Source: Halioglobus sp. (GTDB lineage Bacteria > Pseudomonadota > Gammaproteobacteria > Pseudomonadales > Halieaceae). From it: a DNA stretch of 64,000 nucleotides. Positions within the stretch are counted from its first letter, which is position 1. Every line of letters begins with the position of its first letter. Shown one piece after another: positions 30,557 through 41,196 of the stretch. The notes under the pieces are model-generated. The model was not told the origin of the DNA. It saw only the letters and a list, made by a program, of their open reading frames with translations, and ran no database searches. The stretch covers positions 62,001 through 126,000 of the forward strand of contig JAGRIE010000001.1 in the NCBI GenBank assembly GCA_020443425.1, in the 5' to 3' direction. The translations under genes and the position numbers were made by a program.

Positions 30557-32044
30557 ATGATTCACTCCTTGAAATCCACCTGGTTCTCCAATGTTCGCGC
30601 AGATGTGCTGGCCGGCCTGGTGGTGGCGCTGGCGCTGATACCCGAGGCGATCGCCTTCTCTATCATTGCCGGTGTGGATCCCAGGGTAGGCCTGTACGCC
30701 TCGTTCTGTATCGCGGTGGTCATCGCCTTCGTCGGCGGGCGCCCCGGCATGATATCTGCCGCCACCGGCGCCATGGCGTTGCTGATGGTGACGCTGGTGA
30801 AAAGCCACGGACTGGAATACCTGCTGGCCGCCACACTGCTGTGCGGGGTTTTGCAGATTATCGCGGGTTACCTGCAACTGGGTTCGCTGATGCGCTTCGT
30901 ATCGCGCTCGGTGGTCACCGGGTTCGTCAATGCACTGGCGATCCTGATATTCATGGCGCAGTTGCCTGAACTGACCAATGTCACCTGGCATGTCTATGCG
31001 ATGACAGCGGCCGGGCTCGGCATTATTTACCTGTTCCCCTATGTGCCCAAGGTCGGCAAGCTGGTGCCGTCACCGCTGGTGTGTATCATTCTGCTCACGG
31101 CAGTCGCCATCGCAATCGGCCTTGATATCCGCACGGTCGGCGATATGGGTGAGCTTCCCGATACGCTGCCAGTGTTCCTGTGGCCGGATGTGCCGCTGAA
31201 CTTCGAAACCCTGTCCATCATTTTTCCCTATTCAGCGGCACTGGCTGTTGTCGGCCTGCTGGAGTCGATGATGACAGCCACCATCGTCGACGACCTCACG
31301 GATACTCCCAGTGATAAAAACCGTGAGTGCAAGGGGCAGGGCGTGGCCAATATCGCATCCGGGATGCTGGGCGGGATGGCCGGCTGCGCGATGATTGGCC
31401 AGTCCATTATCAATGTGAAATCGGGCGGGCGCACACGGCTGTCGACACTGACTGCGGGGTTGTTCCTGCTGGTCATGGTGGTCTTTCTCGGCGACTGGAT
31501 CAAGCAGATCCCGATGGCGGCACTGGTTGCGGTGATGATTATGGTCTCCATCGGCACCTTCAGCTGGGATTCCCTGCGCAATCTCAGGAAGTATCCGCTG
31601 TCGTCCAATATCGTTATGATTGTCACTGTGCTGGTCGTTGTCGCCACCCATAACCTGGCATTTGGTGTGCTCGCCGGTGTGCTGCTCGCCGCGATCTTTT
31701 TCGCCAACAAGGTCGGCCATTACATGGCGATCAGCGCGGCGCTGGAGGATGCCGGTGAGCACCGGATATACACGGTGACAGGCCAGGTGTTTTTCAGCTC
31801 GGCGGATAAATTCAGCGCCGCTTTCGATTTCAAGGAGGCGCTGGACAAAGTGACTATTGATCTCAGTCGCGCGCACTTCTGGGATATCACGGCGGTGGCG
31901 GCGCTGGACAAGGTGGTTATCAAATTTCGCCGCGAGGGAACGCAAGTGGAAGTGCTTGGCCTCAACGAGGCAAGTGCTACTATCGTTGACCGCTTCGGTG
32001 TGCACGACAAGCCCGATGCCATCGACGAGCTCATGGGCCACTAG
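30557..32044 (+). CDS. SulP-family inorganic anion transporter with STAS domain
   Basis: The protein has 495 residues from ATG 30557, preceded by GGGAA; GTG/ATG at 30524/30527 are alternatives. The N-terminal signature is [32 protein letters not shown], followed by about 10-12 hydrophobic segments. A C-terminal cytoplasmic STAS domain (about 400-490) contains [20 protein letters not shown]. SulP proteins carry sulfate, bicarbonate or other anions; the substrate cannot be told from sequence. A universal stress protein gene begins 14 bases after the stop, suggesting joint expression. Confidence 0.85.
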   Translation: MIHSLKSTWFSNVRADVLAGLVVALALIPEAIAFSIIAGVDPRVGLYASFCIAVVIAFVGGRPGMISAATGAMALLMVTLVKSHGLEYLLAATLLCGVLQIIAGYLQLGSLMRFVSRSVVTGFVNALAILIFMAQLPELTNVTWHVYAMTAAGLGIIYLFPYVPKVGKLVPSPLVCIILLTAVAIAIGLDIRTVGDMGELPDTLPVFLWPDVPLNFETLSIIFPYSAALAVVGLLESMMTATIVDDLTDTPSDKNRECKGQGVANIASGMLGGMAGCAMIGQSIINVKSGGRTRLSTLTAGLFLLVMVVFLGDWIKQIPMAALVAVMIMVSIGTFSWDSLRNLRKYPLSSNIVMIVTVLVVVATHNLAFGVLAGVLLAAIFFANKVGHYMAISAALEDAGEHRIYTVTGQVFFSSADKFSAAFDFKEALDKVTIDLSRAHFWDITAVAALDKVVIKFRREGTQVEVLGLNEASATIVDRFGVHDKPDAIDELMGH

Positions 32045-32058
32045 CAAGGAGAATTATA

Positions 32059-32916
32059 ATGACTCACGTGATTGCCTGTATCGACGGTTCCGTATCCGCT
32101 GCCCCTGTCTGTGACTACGCCGCCTGGGCCGCACTCAGTTTGCAGGCGCCACTGACCTTCCTGCATGTGCTGGACCAGCGCCACTACCCGGTGTCCGCTG
32201 AGGTCGACCTGAGTGGCAATATCGGGCTTGGCAGCCGGGAACACCTGCTCGATGAACTGGCGGCACTCGATGAGCGCCGCGGCAAGCTGGCGCTGGAGCA
32301 GGGGCGGATTTTGCTCGCGGCGGCAAAAGAGCGTGCCATAGCAGATGGCGTTGTCGCACCGGAGTGTAAACAACGGCACGGCGACCTGCTGGAGAGCCTG
32401 GCAGATCTCGAGAGTGAGACGCGGCTGCTGGTGATAGGCCGGCAGGGCGAGTCCAGCGTCGGACAAAGCCAGCATGTGGGCAGCCAACTGGAGAGCGTTA
32501 TTCGCATCATGCACCGGCCGGTGCTGGTTACACCCACCACCTACAAAGCCCCTCAGAGCGCCATGCTGGCTTTCGACGGCAGTGCCACTACCCGCAAAGG
32601 CGTGGAGATGCTGGCGGCCAGCCCACTGCTGAAGGGCCTGCCGATCCACCTGGTCACAGTCGGCAGCGAAGGTGGCGAGTCGGGTGCACAGCTGCAGTGG
32701 GCGCAGCAGACGCTGCAAGCGGCCGGGTTCACGGTCAACACCGCGATTCGGGCGGGCGATATCGAGCCAGCGCTGCACGCCTACCAGCAGGAACACGGCA
32801 TTGATCTGTTGGTGATGGGAGCCTATGGGCATTCGCGCATCCGCCAGTTCCTCGTCGGCAGTACCACCACCAATATGCTGCGTACCACCACCAGTCCCCT
32901 GCTGTTACTGCGCTGA
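32059..32916 (+). CDS. Tandem universal stress protein
   Basis: The 285-residue protein consists of two Usp domains (about 1-155 and 165-285). The second has a good ATP-binding motif G-x2-G-x9-G-S/T (GAYGHSRIRQFLVGST). The corresponding loop of the first (GRQGESSVGQSQHVGS) is also near consensus. AGGAG precedes the start. It follows the SulP transporter closely, and a regulatory or protective role for that transporter is a reasonable inference. Confidence 0.85.
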   Translation: MTHVIACIDGSVSAAPVCDYAAWAALSLQAPLTFLHVLDQRHYPVSAEVDLSGNIGLGSREHLLDELAALDERRGKLALEQGRILLAAAKERAIADGVVAPECKQRHGDLLESLADLESETRLLVIGRQGESSVGQSQHVGSQLESVIRIMHRPVLVTPTTYKAPQSAMLAFDGSATTRKGVEMLAASPLLKGLPIHLVTVGSEGGESGAQLQWAQQTLQAAGFTVNTAIRAGDIEPALHAYQQEHGIDLLVMGAYGHSRIRQFLVGSTTTNMLRTTTSPLLLLR

Positions 32917-32959
32917 GGCGCGGCCAGGCTCGCGATCGCGGCTAAATTCGAGGGCTTCC

Positions 32960-32988
32960 CTTGAAAAAACACCGCGCTACCCCCATAT
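32960..32988 (+). promoter_or_regulatory. Sigma-32 heat-shock promoter of htpG
   Basis: CTTGAAA and CCCCATAT are separated by 14 bases, a near-perfect match to the RpoH consensus (CTTGAAA, CCCCATNT). It lies 54 bases upstream of the htpG start. Confidence 0.85.
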
Positions 32989-33041
32989 CGACCCGAGCAA
33001 ACACTGCACCAAATATCAACAACTTACACTAAGAGGCCGCT

Positions 33042-34967
33042 ATGACCGCTGATGTGAAAAAAGAAACCCTTGGTTTCCAGACGGAAGCCAAGCAACTGCT
33101 CCACCTGATGATTCACTCCCTGTACAGCAACAAGGAGATCTTCCTGCGCGAATTGATCTCCAATTCCAGTGACGCCATCGATAAACTGCGCTTTGCTTCG
33201 CTGGCTGATGAGTCCCTGTTGGAGGGTCAGGCCGATTATGAGATCCGCGTGGACGTGGATCCGGAAGCCAACACGATTACGCTGAGCGATAATGGCATCG
33301 GCATGAACCGGGAGGACGTGATTGAAAACCTCGGGACCATCGCCAAGTCCGGCACCGCATCGTTCCTTGAAAGCCTTACCGGGGATGCGCGCAAGGATTC
33401 CCAGTTGATCGGGCAGTTCGGTGTCGGTTTTTACTCCGGATTCATCGTAGCCGAACGTGTAGAAGTACACACTCGCAAGGCCGGCGAGCCCGCCGATGCC
33501 GGTGTACTGTGGGAGTCCCACGGCGAGGCTGAGTTTTCCATCGAGGCGAAACCCCGGGAGTCGCGCGGCACCAGTATCACCCTGCATCTGAAAAAGGATT
33601 GCAGTGAATTTGCCGACGCCTGGCGTGTGCGCAGCGTGATCAAGAAATACTCCGATCACATCTCTGTGCCGGTACTGATGGCCAAGCCGCCCGCTCCGGC
33701 AGCGGAGGACGATGACAAGGCCGCCGAGACGGCAGAGGTGGAGTACGAAGCGATCAATGAAGCCACCGCGCTTTGGACCCGTCCGCGGACCGAGGTCAGC
33801 GATGATGAATACAAGGCATTCTACAAGCATGTCTCTCACGACTTTGAGGATCCCCTGACCTGGAGTCATAACAAGGTGGAGGGCAAGCTCGAGTACACCA
33901 GCTTGCTGTATATACCGGCCAGGGCTCCGTTCGACCTGTGGAACCGCGAGATGACGCGCGGTCTCAAGCTGTATGTCCAGCGCACCTTCATCATGGATGA
34001 GGCGGAGCAGTTCCTGCCGATGTACCTGCGCTTTGTGAAAGGCGTGGTGGACTCCAACGACCTGTCGCTGAACGTGTCGCGCGAGATACTGCAGCAGGAT
34101 CCGGCGGTGGAAAATATGCGCAGCGCCCTGACCAAGCGGGTACTGGATATGCTGGGCAAGCTGGCCAAGGACAAGAAGAGCGACAACTACGCCACGTTCT
34201 GGAAACAGTTTGGTCCGGTGTTGAAAGAAGGCCCGGCTGAAGACATGGCCAACCAGGAAAAAATTGCCAAACTGCTGCGTTTCAGCACAACGCATACCGA
34301 TAACGAGGTGCAGGACCAGTCGCTGGAAGACTACGTGTCACGGATGCAGGAGAAGCAGGACAAGATCTACTACGTGGTTGCGGAGAATTTCAATACCGCG
34401 CGCAAGAGTCCGCATCTGGAGGTCTTCCGCAAGAAGGGTATCGAGGTACTGCTGTTGTCGGACCGTGTCGATGACTGGTTGATGAACCACCTGCGCGAGT
34501 TTGACGGCAAGCAGTTCCAGGACGTCGCGCGCGGCGCGCTCGACCTGTCCGGCGATTCAGAGGACGACAAGGCTGTGCAGGAGACTCTGGCGAAGGAGTC
34601 AGAGGCACTGGTGAAACGCCTGTCTGCGGCACTGGAAGGCAAGGTCAGCGAGGTGCGGGCGACGGCACGGCTCACCGATTCCGTGGCCTGTCTGGTTGTC
34701 GGCGAGCATGACATGGGCGCGCAGATGCGCCGTATCATGGAAGCCGCGGGGCAACCGGTGCCCGACGTCAAGCCGATACTGGAAATCAATCCGGCGCATC
34801 CGCTGTCACAGTTGATGGACAGCGAGCCTGACGAGGACCGCTTCGCCAATCTCGCCGCAATCATCCTGGATCAGGCGACGCTCACTGAAGGCGGCCAACT
34901 GGATGATCCGGCCGACTATGTGGCGCGTATGAATAGCCTGCTGGTTGAACTCAGCAAGGCGTCGTAG
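33042..34967 (+). CDS. htpG: Molecular chaperone HtpG (Hsp90)
   Basis: The 641-residue Hsp90 has the GHKL ATP-binding domain with [25 protein letters not shown] and [11 protein letters not shown]. The middle domain includes [26 protein letters not shown] and SREILQ, and a C-terminal dimerisation domain follows. Length is normal for bacteria. Heat induction is supported by the sigma-32 promoter upstream. Confidence 0.97.
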   Translation: MTADVKKETLGFQTEAKQLLHLMIHSLYSNKEIFLRELISNSSDAIDKLRFASLADESLLEGQADYEIRVDVDPEANTITLSDNGIGMNREDVIENLGTIAKSGTASFLESLTGDARKDSQLIGQFGVGFYSGFIVAERVEVHTRKAGEPADAGVLWESHGEAEFSIEAKPRESRGTSITLHLKKDCSEFADAWRVRSVIKKYSDHISVPVLMAKPPAPAAEDDDKAAETAEVEYEAINEATALWTRPRTEVSDDEYKAFYKHVSHDFEDPLTWSHNKVEGKLEYTSLLYIPARAPFDLWNREMTRGLKLYVQRTFIMDEAEQFLPMYLRFVKGVVDSNDLSLNVSREILQQDPAVENMRSALTKRVLDMLGKLAKDKKSDNYATFWKQFGPVLKEGPAEDMANQEKIAKLLRFSTTHTDNEVQDQSLEDYVSRMQEKQDKIYYVVAENFNTARKSPHLEVFRKKGIEVLLLSDRVDDWLMNHLREFDGKQFQDVARGALDLSGDSEDDKAVQETLAKESEALVKRLSAALEGKVSEVRATARLTDSVACLVVGEHDMGAQMRRIMEAAGQPVPDVKPILEINPAHPLSQLMDSEPDEDRFANLAAIILDQATLTEGGQLDDPADYVARMNSLLVELSKAS

Positions 34968-35101
34968 CAGGCCTGCGCCCCGGCGCGGGGAATGCGCCGG
35001 GGTGTGCTGCCCTGCGGCAGTGCGCAGCCTGTCCGGCCCGGCCGGTGATTGATGCTATGATGGTCGATCAACAGGCAGCCCCGGGGTGAAGTGATAATCC
35101 G

Positions 35102-35602
35102 ATGATAGTAACAATCTGGCGACACGGCACCGCCGAGCAAGGCGCCGATGATGAGCTCCGCGAGCTGACGATGGCGGGCAGGGACGACGTGGGGTTTGGC
35201 TGTACCCAGTTTCGGCAGGCCTGCCAGCAACGCAGTATTCCGCTGCCGACAAACGTGCTGCACAGCCCGCTTGTACGCACGACTCAAACGGCCGAGATTA
35301 TTTCCTCGGCATTCAATCATGCTTCCGTCAGTGTGGAAGCCGCGCTGCAGCCCGGCGGCTCCGTCACCGCGCTGGATGCCACTGTGGCGGCTCTCAGCGA
35401 GCGGCAGCGTGTCGCACACATTGTGCTTGTCTCGCATCAACCGCTGGTATCATACCTGCTGGCGCATTACCTGGGTGAAGTCGGCAGTGTCCCATCGCTG
35501 CCACCCGGTGGGCTGGCAACGCTGGCTCTGGATGTGTGCGCCGCCGGTTGCGGCACGGCGTTGTTCTGGGCGTTTCCGCCCGAGTACGAGGCCGGCCTGT
35601 AA
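35102..35602 (+). CDS. sixA: Phosphohistidine phosphatase SixA
   Basis: The 166-residue histidine-phosphatase-superfamily protein carries the nucleophile motif RHGTAE near residue 7, LHSPLVRTTQTAEII and the second catalytic histidine in LVSHQPLV. This short form without a cap domain is typical of SixA, which acts on phosphohistidine proteins. Its stop overlaps the next start (TAATG). Confidence 0.85.
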   Translation: MIVTIWRHGTAEQGADDELRELTMAGRDDVGFGCTQFRQACQQRSIPLPTNVLHSPLVRTTQTAEIISSAFNHASVSVEAALQPGGSVTALDATVAALSERQRVAHIVLVSHQPLVSYLLAHYLGEVGSVPSLPPGGLATLALDVCAAGCGTALFWAFPPEYEAGL

Positions 35603-36489
35603 TGGTGGTCGCAGACGAGCAGCGCGCGGCAGTGCCGCTGCGCTGGCAGGTCAACGGTCTCGAACTGGCCGGTTTATGCTGGGGGCAAGCCGGTGACAAG
35701 CCGCTGCTGGCGCTGCATGGCTGGCTCGATAACGCCGCCAGTTTCGCATTCCTGGCGCCACTGCTGACGGGATACCAGGTGGTCGCGCTCGACCTGACCG
35801 GGCACGGGCGGAGTGCGTGGCGCTCCGCTGACGCCAGTTACCAGATTTGGGATGACCTGCCGGAAATACTCGGCGTGCTCGATGCGCTTGGCTGGGACAG
35901 GTTTGACCTGATCGGGCATTCACGCGGTGCCATCATTTCAACGCTGCTGGCCAGCGCGTTTCCAGAACGCATCCGGCACCTGGTGCTGCTGGATGCGATC
36001 GTCCCCGGCGCCGTCGCAGACGAGGATTTCCCGCAGCAGTTGCGCTCCTCGCTGCTGGATAAACAGCGACTGCGCACCACTGGCAACCGTGTGTTTCCCT
36101 CAATTGAGGATGCGGTGGCATCCCGGGTAGAGCGCGGCCTGCCATTGCCCGCCGCCAGGGTGTTGGTCGAGCGTAACCTCACTGAGTGTCCCGGCGGCGT
36201 GACGTGGACGACCGATCCCCGGTTGCGCGGTGCCTCTGCCGTGAAAATGGGTGAGGCGCATATCAGGGCGGTGCTGGGCAGGCTGGATATGCCGACACTG
36301 TTATTGCTGGCGGCGGACGCCAGTGCACGCACACAGCACCTGCTGGAACACGTGCAGCCCTACATCGCTGACCTGGCGACGGACAGTGTTGAGGGAGGGC
36401 ATCATTTTCATATGGAGGCGAATGTGGGTAAGGTAGGGAAAACTGTGAACGATTTTATGTCATCAGCTAAAGCGAGTGCTCTCACATGA
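35602..36489 (+). CDS. Alpha/beta hydrolase
   Basis: The alpha/beta-fold hydrolase has 295 residues from ATG 35602. It carries the oxyanion HGWLDN region, the nucleophile elbow GHSRGA (Ser about residue 112) and the catalytic histidine in EGGHHFHME near the C-terminus. It is close to the family around mesoderm-specific transcript-like hydrolases. The substrate is unknown. It overlaps sixA by one base and the DUF4892 gene by four, so the three are probably one operon. Confidence 0.85.
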   Translation: MVVADEQRAAVPLRWQVNGLELAGLCWGQAGDKPLLALHGWLDNAASFAFLAPLLTGYQVVALDLTGHGRSAWRSADASYQIWDDLPEILGVLDALGWDRFDLIGHSRGAIISTLLASAFPERIRHLVLLDAIVPGAVADEDFPQQLRSSLLDKQRLRTTGNRVFPSIEDAVASRVERGLPLPAARVLVERNLTECPGGVTWTTDPRLRGASAVKMGEAHIRAVLGRLDMPTLLLLAADASARTQHLLEHVQPYIADLATDSVEGGHHFHMEANVGKVGKTVNDFMSSAKASALT

Positions 36490-37043
36490 TTTCTGCTCTT
36501 CGAAGCACGGCGGCCCTGTGTGTCAGCCTGGCTGTCGCGGTCCTCGCATCGGCCGCCACAGCGGACAACAGCCGCATAGAAGCCCTGCTGCAACAGGTGG
36601 ATGCCTTCCCGCACACCACCCGGATCGAGTATGCGCAGAGCGAGGTTTTCGATCATGAAGTCGGGCTTGGGGCGATCCAGAAAATACGCGGCGAGTGGCA
36701 TTTCAAGGACAGCGAGCGGCTCAGCGGCACGCTGCGCCGGTATACCTGGTTGATGGGAAACGGTTTCAGTTCGGCAGAGGTGATGTCAGAGCTGGTCGAC
36801 TCGGCAGTGGCGGTCGACGGAGTCAGTGAGCTGTTCTCTTGTGATGGGCGCGCCTGCGGACGCGCAGTGCAGTGGGCCAACCGGGTGTTTAATGAACGTG
36901 TGCTGTACGGCAGGGAAGACTTGCAGCGCTACCGGGTGTTTGCGGTACAGGGTCCGCCGGAGGCACGTCTGCTGGTCTATAGCGCAGAGCGCACACCCGA
37001 TCGCCAGTACCTGCACGCGGAGTGGTTGTTGATCGCGCCCTAG
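36486..37043 (+). CDS. Exported DUF4892-type protein
   Basis: The 185-residue protein has an N-terminal signal peptide (cleavage after about residue 25, ASAATA). It shows the pattern of DUF4892: FSCDGRACGRAVQWANRVFNERVLYG and a closing YLHAEW segment. The CDGRxCG cysteine pair may form a disulfide in the periplasm. Function is not known. It overlaps the upstream hydrolase gene by ATGA. Confidence 0.7.
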   Translation: MISALRSTAALCVSLAVAVLASAATADNSRIEALLQQVDAFPHTTRIEYAQSEVFDHEVGLGAIQKIRGEWHFKDSERLSGTLRRYTWLMGNGFSSAEVMSELVDSAVAVDGVSELFSCDGRACGRAVQWANRVFNERVLYGREDLQRYRVFAVQGPPEARLLVYSAERTPDRQYLHAEWLLIAP

Positions 37044-37067
37044 GCGCGCGGCCGGCCAGCAGCGCTG

Positions 37068-37613
37068 CTATCCCATCTGCAGGAGGGCGAGAAACTCCTC
37101 GCGCGTTTTTTGCTCGCTGCGGAACGAGCCCAGCATCGCCGATGTTTTCATCAGCGAGTTCTGCTTCTCGACGCCGCGCATCATCATGCACATGTGCTGG
37201 GCCTCGATGATCACACCCACACCTTCCGCATTCGTCACTTCCATCACCGTCTCGGCAATCTGTGAGGTGAGCGATTCCTGTATCTGCAGGCGACGCGCGA
37301 AGACATCGACGATACGGGCGACCTTGGACAGCCCCAGCACTTTTCCGGTGGGGATGTAGGCGACGTGGCATTTGCCGATGAACGGCAGCAAGTGGTGTTC
37401 GCACAGGGAGTAAAGCTCGATATCCTGTACCAGTATCATCTCACTGGAGGGGGAGGGGAAGAGCGCGTCATTCACCACTTCCTCCACTGACAACCCGTAC
37501 CCCTGTGTCATGAACGTGAAGGCTTTGGCCGCGCGTTTGGGGGTATCTACCAGGCCTGGACGGTTGAGGTCTTCGCCTATCGCTTCGATAATTTTAGCCC
37601 AGTGTTTTTCCAA
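37068..37613 (-). CDS. folE: GTP cyclohydrolase I FolE
   Basis: The protein has 181 residues from a TTG at 37613, which has CGGAG 8 bases before it. The longer ATG reading to 37703 adds 30 residues unlike the family. Zinc ligands are in [18 protein letters not shown] and [11 protein letters not shown], and active-site residues lie in [12 protein letters not shown]. It makes dihydroneopterin triphosphate for folate; queuosine synthesis (queF at 47 kb) also draws on this product. Confidence 0.93.
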   Translation of the reverse strand: MEKHWAKIIEAIGEDLNRPGLVDTPKRAAKAFTFMTQGYGLSVEEVVNDALFPSPSSEMILVQDIELYSLCEHHLLPFIGKCHVAYIPTGKVLGLSKVARIVDVFARRLQIQESLTSQIAETVMEVTNAEGVGVIIEAQHMCMMMRGVEKQNSLMKTSAMLGSFRSEQKTREEFLALLQMG

Positions 37614-37743
37614 GAGAGCAACTCCGCAGTAATGCCGACAATAAGGGGGGGCTGATAGTAGCAATCCGCTTCCCGCAAGGCAATTCAACGACGACTGCCG
37701 CACAGCATAGCGGCGCGCTCAGAATCGGTTACACTTACGCGCT

Positions 37744-38664
37744 ATGAACCCAGATATCCCCAGTGGCGACCGGCCACAGACCATAGGCCAGGCCCTGCAG
37801 TATTGCAGTGATGCGCTGGAAGACAGCACGGTGTATTTCGGCCACGGCACGGACAACGCCTGGGATGAGGCGGTGGAGATGGTGCTGTCCGTCTGTGGGC
37901 TGCCGCCGGACTGCGGCGAGGCGGTGCTGCCGCAACCGCTGGATGCGGCAGCGGCGGAGCGCCTGGAGGTCGTATTGCAGCGCCGCATCGTGGAGCAGGT
38001 GCCGCTGCCCTATCTGGTGGGGCGGGCGTGGTTTGCCGGGCTGCAGTTTCGCTGCGACCAGCGCGCCATCATCCCTCGCTCACCGATCGCCGAGCTGATA
38101 CTCGGTGAGTTCCAGCCCTGGTACGCCGGCCCCGAGCCAACACGTATCCTGGACCTGTGCTGTGGCGGCGGCTGCATCGGGCTGGCGGTGGCGCATTATT
38201 TCCCGAATGTGCACGTCGATCTGCTGGACATCGATGGCGCAGCACTGGAGCTGGCGCGGGAGAATGCCGTGCTGCTGGGTGTCGAGGACCGGGTCAGTAT
38301 CTGCCAGTCCGATCTGTTCAATGCGCTGGGAGAGGTCCGCTATGACCTGATTCTCAGCAATCCACCGTATGTCGATGCCGAAGACCTTGCCAGCATGCCG
38401 GCGGAGTATCACCATGAACCCGAGCGCGCACTGGGATCGGGTGTCGACGGGCTGGACCTGACCCGCCGCATACTGCGCGAGGCGGGTTCCCACCTGCGCG
38501 ACAGCGGCCTGCTGGTGGTGGAGGTCGGCAACAGCTGGCCAGCACTGGAGGCGGCCTATCCGCGGTTGCCCTTCACCTGGATCGAGTTCGAGTACGGTGG
38601 CGAGGGTGTGTTTGCGCTGACGGCGGCGGAGTTGCAAGATTCCGCCACAAACATGCGCGAATAA
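37744..38664 (+). CDS. prmB: Ribosomal protein L3 N5-glutamine methyltransferase PrmB
   Basis: The 306-residue SAM-dependent methyltransferase carries motif I ILDLCCGGGCIGLAVA and the glutamine-binding SNPPYVDAED. The N-terminal helical domain is typical of PrmB/PrmC. Genomic position directly before aroC and the ADLASMPAEYHHEPERAL segment favour PrmB over PrmC. It is divergent from folE. Confidence 0.9.
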   Translation: MNPDIPSGDRPQTIGQALQYCSDALEDSTVYFGHGTDNAWDEAVEMVLSVCGLPPDCGEAVLPQPLDAAAAERLEVVLQRRIVEQVPLPYLVGRAWFAGLQFRCDQRAIIPRSPIAELILGEFQPWYAGPEPTRILDLCCGGGCIGLAVAHYFPNVHVDLLDIDGAALELARENAVLLGVEDRVSICQSDLFNALGEVRYDLILSNPPYVDAEDLASMPAEYHHEPERALGSGVDGLDLTRRILREAGSHLRDSGLLVVEVGNSWPALEAAYPRLPFTWIEFEYGGEGVFALTAAELQDSATNMRE

Positions 38665-38715
38665 GCCTATAATACGCCGCTTTCATTCAACGCGACCAGG
38701 GAACACACGACGACT

Positions 38716-39831
38716 ATGGCGGGTAACTCGATTGGCAAACTGTTCACCGTGACCAGCTTCGGGGAGAGCCACGGTCCGGCTCTGGGGTGTATCATCGATG
38801 GCTGCCCGCCCGGCATGGCACTGGATGCTGGTGATTTACAGGAAGATCTCAACCGCCGCAAGCCCGGCACCTCTCGCTTCACCACCCAGCGCCGGGAGGC
38901 CGACGAGGTGCGCATCCTGTCCGGTGTGTTCGAGGGAAAGACCACGGGCACACCGATCGGGCTGTTGATCGAAAACACGGACCAGCGCTCCAAGGATTAC
39001 TCCAATATCAAGGACACGTTTCGTCCCGCTCACGCCGATTACACCTATAACCAGAAGTACGGGTTCCGCGATTACCGCGGCGGCGGTCGCTCGTCAGCGC
39101 GGGAGACCGCGATGCGGGTCGCGGCCGGTGCCGTCGCCAAGAAATACCTGTCGTGGCGCTACGGCATCAGCATACGCGGTTACCTGGCGCAACTCGGGCC
39201 GATTGCTGTCGACAAGGTGGACTGGGATATCGTGGAGTCCAATCCCTTTTTCTGTCCGGATGCGGACAAACTGGCCGATATGGAAGCCTTCATGGCGGCA
39301 CTGATCAAAAGCGGTGATTCCATCGGCGCCCGTATCAATGTCGTGGCCACGGGTGTGATGCCGGGTCTCGGGGAGCCTGTTTTTGACCGACTGGACGCTG
39401 ATATTGCCAGTGCCATGATGGGTATCAACGCGGTCAAAGGCGTGGAGATCGGGGCCGGTTTTGACGCTGTGGAGCAGCACGGCAGCGAACACCGCGACCT
39501 GCTGACTCCGGAGGGCTTTGTCGGTAACAATGCCGGCGGTGTGCTGGGCGGCATCAGCAGCGGCCAGGACATCACGGTCAGTCTGGCACTGAAACCGACG
39601 TCCAGCATCCGCCAGCCCGGCGCCACGATTGACGTCAGCGGGCATGCGACCGAGGTGTCGACGCACGGTCGTCACGACCCCTGTGTCGGCATACGCGCTA
39701 CGCCCATCGCCGAGGCCATGCTGGCCATTGTGCTGATGGACCATGTGCTGCGCCACCGCGCGCAAAATATGGATGTGCAGTGTGACACGCCGGTGCTGCC
39801 GGCCTCGAAACCGGGTGGCAGCGCCCGCTGA
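38716..39831 (+). CDS. aroC: Chorismate synthase
   Basis: The 371-residue protein has the three family signatures: [18 protein letters not shown], the [23 protein letters not shown] region and [17 protein letters not shown]. It converts EPSP to chorismate using reduced FMN. A TATAAT hexamer at 38668-38673, just past the prmB stop, could give it its own promoter, though no good -35 is visible. Confidence 0.96.
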   Translation: MAGNSIGKLFTVTSFGESHGPALGCIIDGCPPGMALDAGDLQEDLNRRKPGTSRFTTQRREADEVRILSGVFEGKTTGTPIGLLIENTDQRSKDYSNIKDTFRPAHADYTYNQKYGFRDYRGGGRSSARETAMRVAAGAVAKKYLSWRYGISIRGYLAQLGPIAVDKVDWDIVESNPFFCPDADKLADMEAFMAALIKSGDSIGARINVVATGVMPGLGEPVFDRLDADIASAMMGINAVKGVEIGAGFDAVEQHGSEHRDLLTPEGFVGNNAGGVLGGISSGQDITVSLALKPTSSIRQPGATIDVSGHATEVSTHGRHDPCVGIRATPIAEAMLAIVLMDHVLRHRAQNMDVQCDTPVLPASKPGGSAR

Positions 39832-39846
39832 GCGGCGCGCACCCTG

Positions 39847-40071
39847 ATGAGCAAGGCAAATCGCCGTTTCTACCGCACTTTGGCGCTGGGCGTGCTGGCG
39901 CTGGGCGTACTGGTCTGGTCCGCGATCGAGCAGTTTGGCATCGCCTGGCAGGTGATGCTGGACCTGCTGATCGGCACGCTGCTTGTGGCCGCGGCTGTAA
40001 TGGCACTGGCCGCGCTGTGTGTGATCACCTGGATCGCGCTGCGCAAACTCCTGCGTCGCAACGACGAGTGA
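39847..40071 (+). CDS. Small two-span membrane protein
   Basis: The 74-residue protein has a basic N-terminus (SKANRRFYRT) and two hydrophobic segments (about 12-30 and 38-63), ending in LRKLLRRNDE. Both termini should be cytoplasmic. No family is recognised. It starts 15 bases after aroC and is probably cotranscribed. Confidence 0.6.
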   Translation: MSKANRRFYRTLALGVLALGVLVWSAIEQFGIAWQVMLDLLIGTLLVAAAVMALAALCVITWIALRKLLRRNDE

Positions 40072-40089
40072 GGCGCGCGGCGCGTGCGC

Positions 40090-40620
40090 TTACTCGAGGT
40101 CGATCTCCAGTGTCATGCTGTCGGCAATCTGGTCGAGGTTGGCACGCAGCTCATCGATATCAGAGTCCTCCGGAATCCACGCGTCTATGCGGGCCTGAAA
40201 AATCATTTCGGCACTCATCGGGGCGCTTTGTACCAGCGTATCCATTTCGAGCACATTGATCTGGCGCTGTGCGAGCGCCGTGGAGATTTCCTTTACAATG
40301 CCGTTGCGGTCGGGGCCGAGCACGGTCAAGGTGATATTGCGGCCAGGCGCCGGTTCGGCGCTCGGCGCGCACGCTGTGGTCTCAGTCGGTGTGACGCGTA
40401 CGCTGATACCGCTGGCGGCCAGGGCGCTGAGATCGGCCTCCAGTGAAGGTCCGCCATCGGCCGGCAGTGAGACCAGGATCAGCCCGGCAAATTTGCCGCC
40501 CAGTTGCGAGAGTTTGCTCTCCTGCCAACTGCCCTGGTTTTTTTCAATGACGGCCGACAGTTGTTCCACCAAGCCGGGGCGGTCATCACCGATGAAGGTG
40601 ACGATAAAAGAAGTTTGCAC
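40090..40620 (-). CDS. gcvR: ACT-domain regulator, GcvR-like
   Basis: The 176-residue protein is made of two ACT domains (FIGDDRPGLVEQLSAVI and VLGPDRNGIVKEISTAL). This architecture matches GcvR, the partner that blocks the activator GcvA of the glycine cleavage genes. Related two-ACT proteins exist, so the symbol is tentative. It is convergent with the small membrane protein and divergent from yheU. Confidence 0.7.
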   Translation of the reverse strand: MQTSFIVTFIGDDRPGLVEQLSAVIEKNQGSWQESKLSQLGGKFAGLILVSLPADGGPSLEADLSALAASGISVRVTPTETTACAPSAEPAPGRNITLTVLGPDRNGIVKEISTALAQRQINVLEMDTLVQSAPMSAEMIFQARIDAWIPEDSDIDELRANLDQIADSMTLEIDLE

Positions 40621-40698
40621 AGTTTTGACTCCACATTCGCAGGCACAGACCGTATATTAGCGCGCTACCGCCGCTATCAGAAGGAGTAGATTCAGAAC

Positions 40699-40941
40699 AT
40701 GGCAGAATTTGTCATGGTGCCGCCAGAACGGCTGCAGCAAGATGTCCTCAATGCTCTGCTGGAGGAGTACGTGTCGCGGGACGGCACTGATTATGGCGAG
40801 CGCGAAAGCACACTGGCCAGCAAGGTTGGGCAACTGCGCCAACAGCTGCGCAGTGGCGACCTGCAACTGCTCTACGATGCTGACAGCGAACAGTGGGACC
40901 TGGTGCCGCGTGCACAGGCTGAACTGTTGCTCAACGGCTGA
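40699..40941 (+). CDS. YheU family protein
   Basis: The 80-residue protein has the family core VMVPPERLQQDVLNALLEEYVSRDGTDYG. Function is unknown, though the family is conserved in gammaproteobacteria. AAGGAG lies 12 bases before the start. It begins the short operon yheU-tusA-epmC. Confidence 0.8.
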   Translation: MAEFVMVPPERLQQDVLNALLEEYVSRDGTDYGERESTLASKVGQLRQQLRSGDLQLLYDADSEQWDLVPRAQAELLLNG

Positions 40942-40953
40942 GCGAGGGCGCCT

Positions 40954-41196
40954 GTGAACCTGGAACCCGATCACATACTCGACGCCACCGGCCTCTACTG
41001 CCCGGAGCCTGTCATGCTGCTGCACAACCGTATCCGCGATATAGCGGTCGGTGAAACGCTGCAGGTGCTGGCCACGGATCCCTCGACCGAGCGCGATATC
41101 CCCAAATTCTGTGCGTTCCTCGGACACGAGCTGTTACACCGTGACGAATGTGAGGGACAGTACCGTTACCTGCTGCGTAAACAGGGTGCCGGTTGA
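40954..41196 (+). CDS. tusA: Sulfur carrier protein TusA
   Basis: The 80-residue protein starts with GTG. It has the CPxP motif ([16 protein letters not shown]) whose cysteine carries persulfide sulfur, and [20 protein letters not shown] of the family. It relays sulfur for tRNA thiolation and other uses. Its stop overlaps the epmC start (TGATG). Confidence 0.88.
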   Translation: MNLEPDHILDATGLYCPEPVMLLHNRIRDIAVGETLQVLATDPSTERDIPKFCAFLGHELLHRDECEGQYRYLLRKQGAG

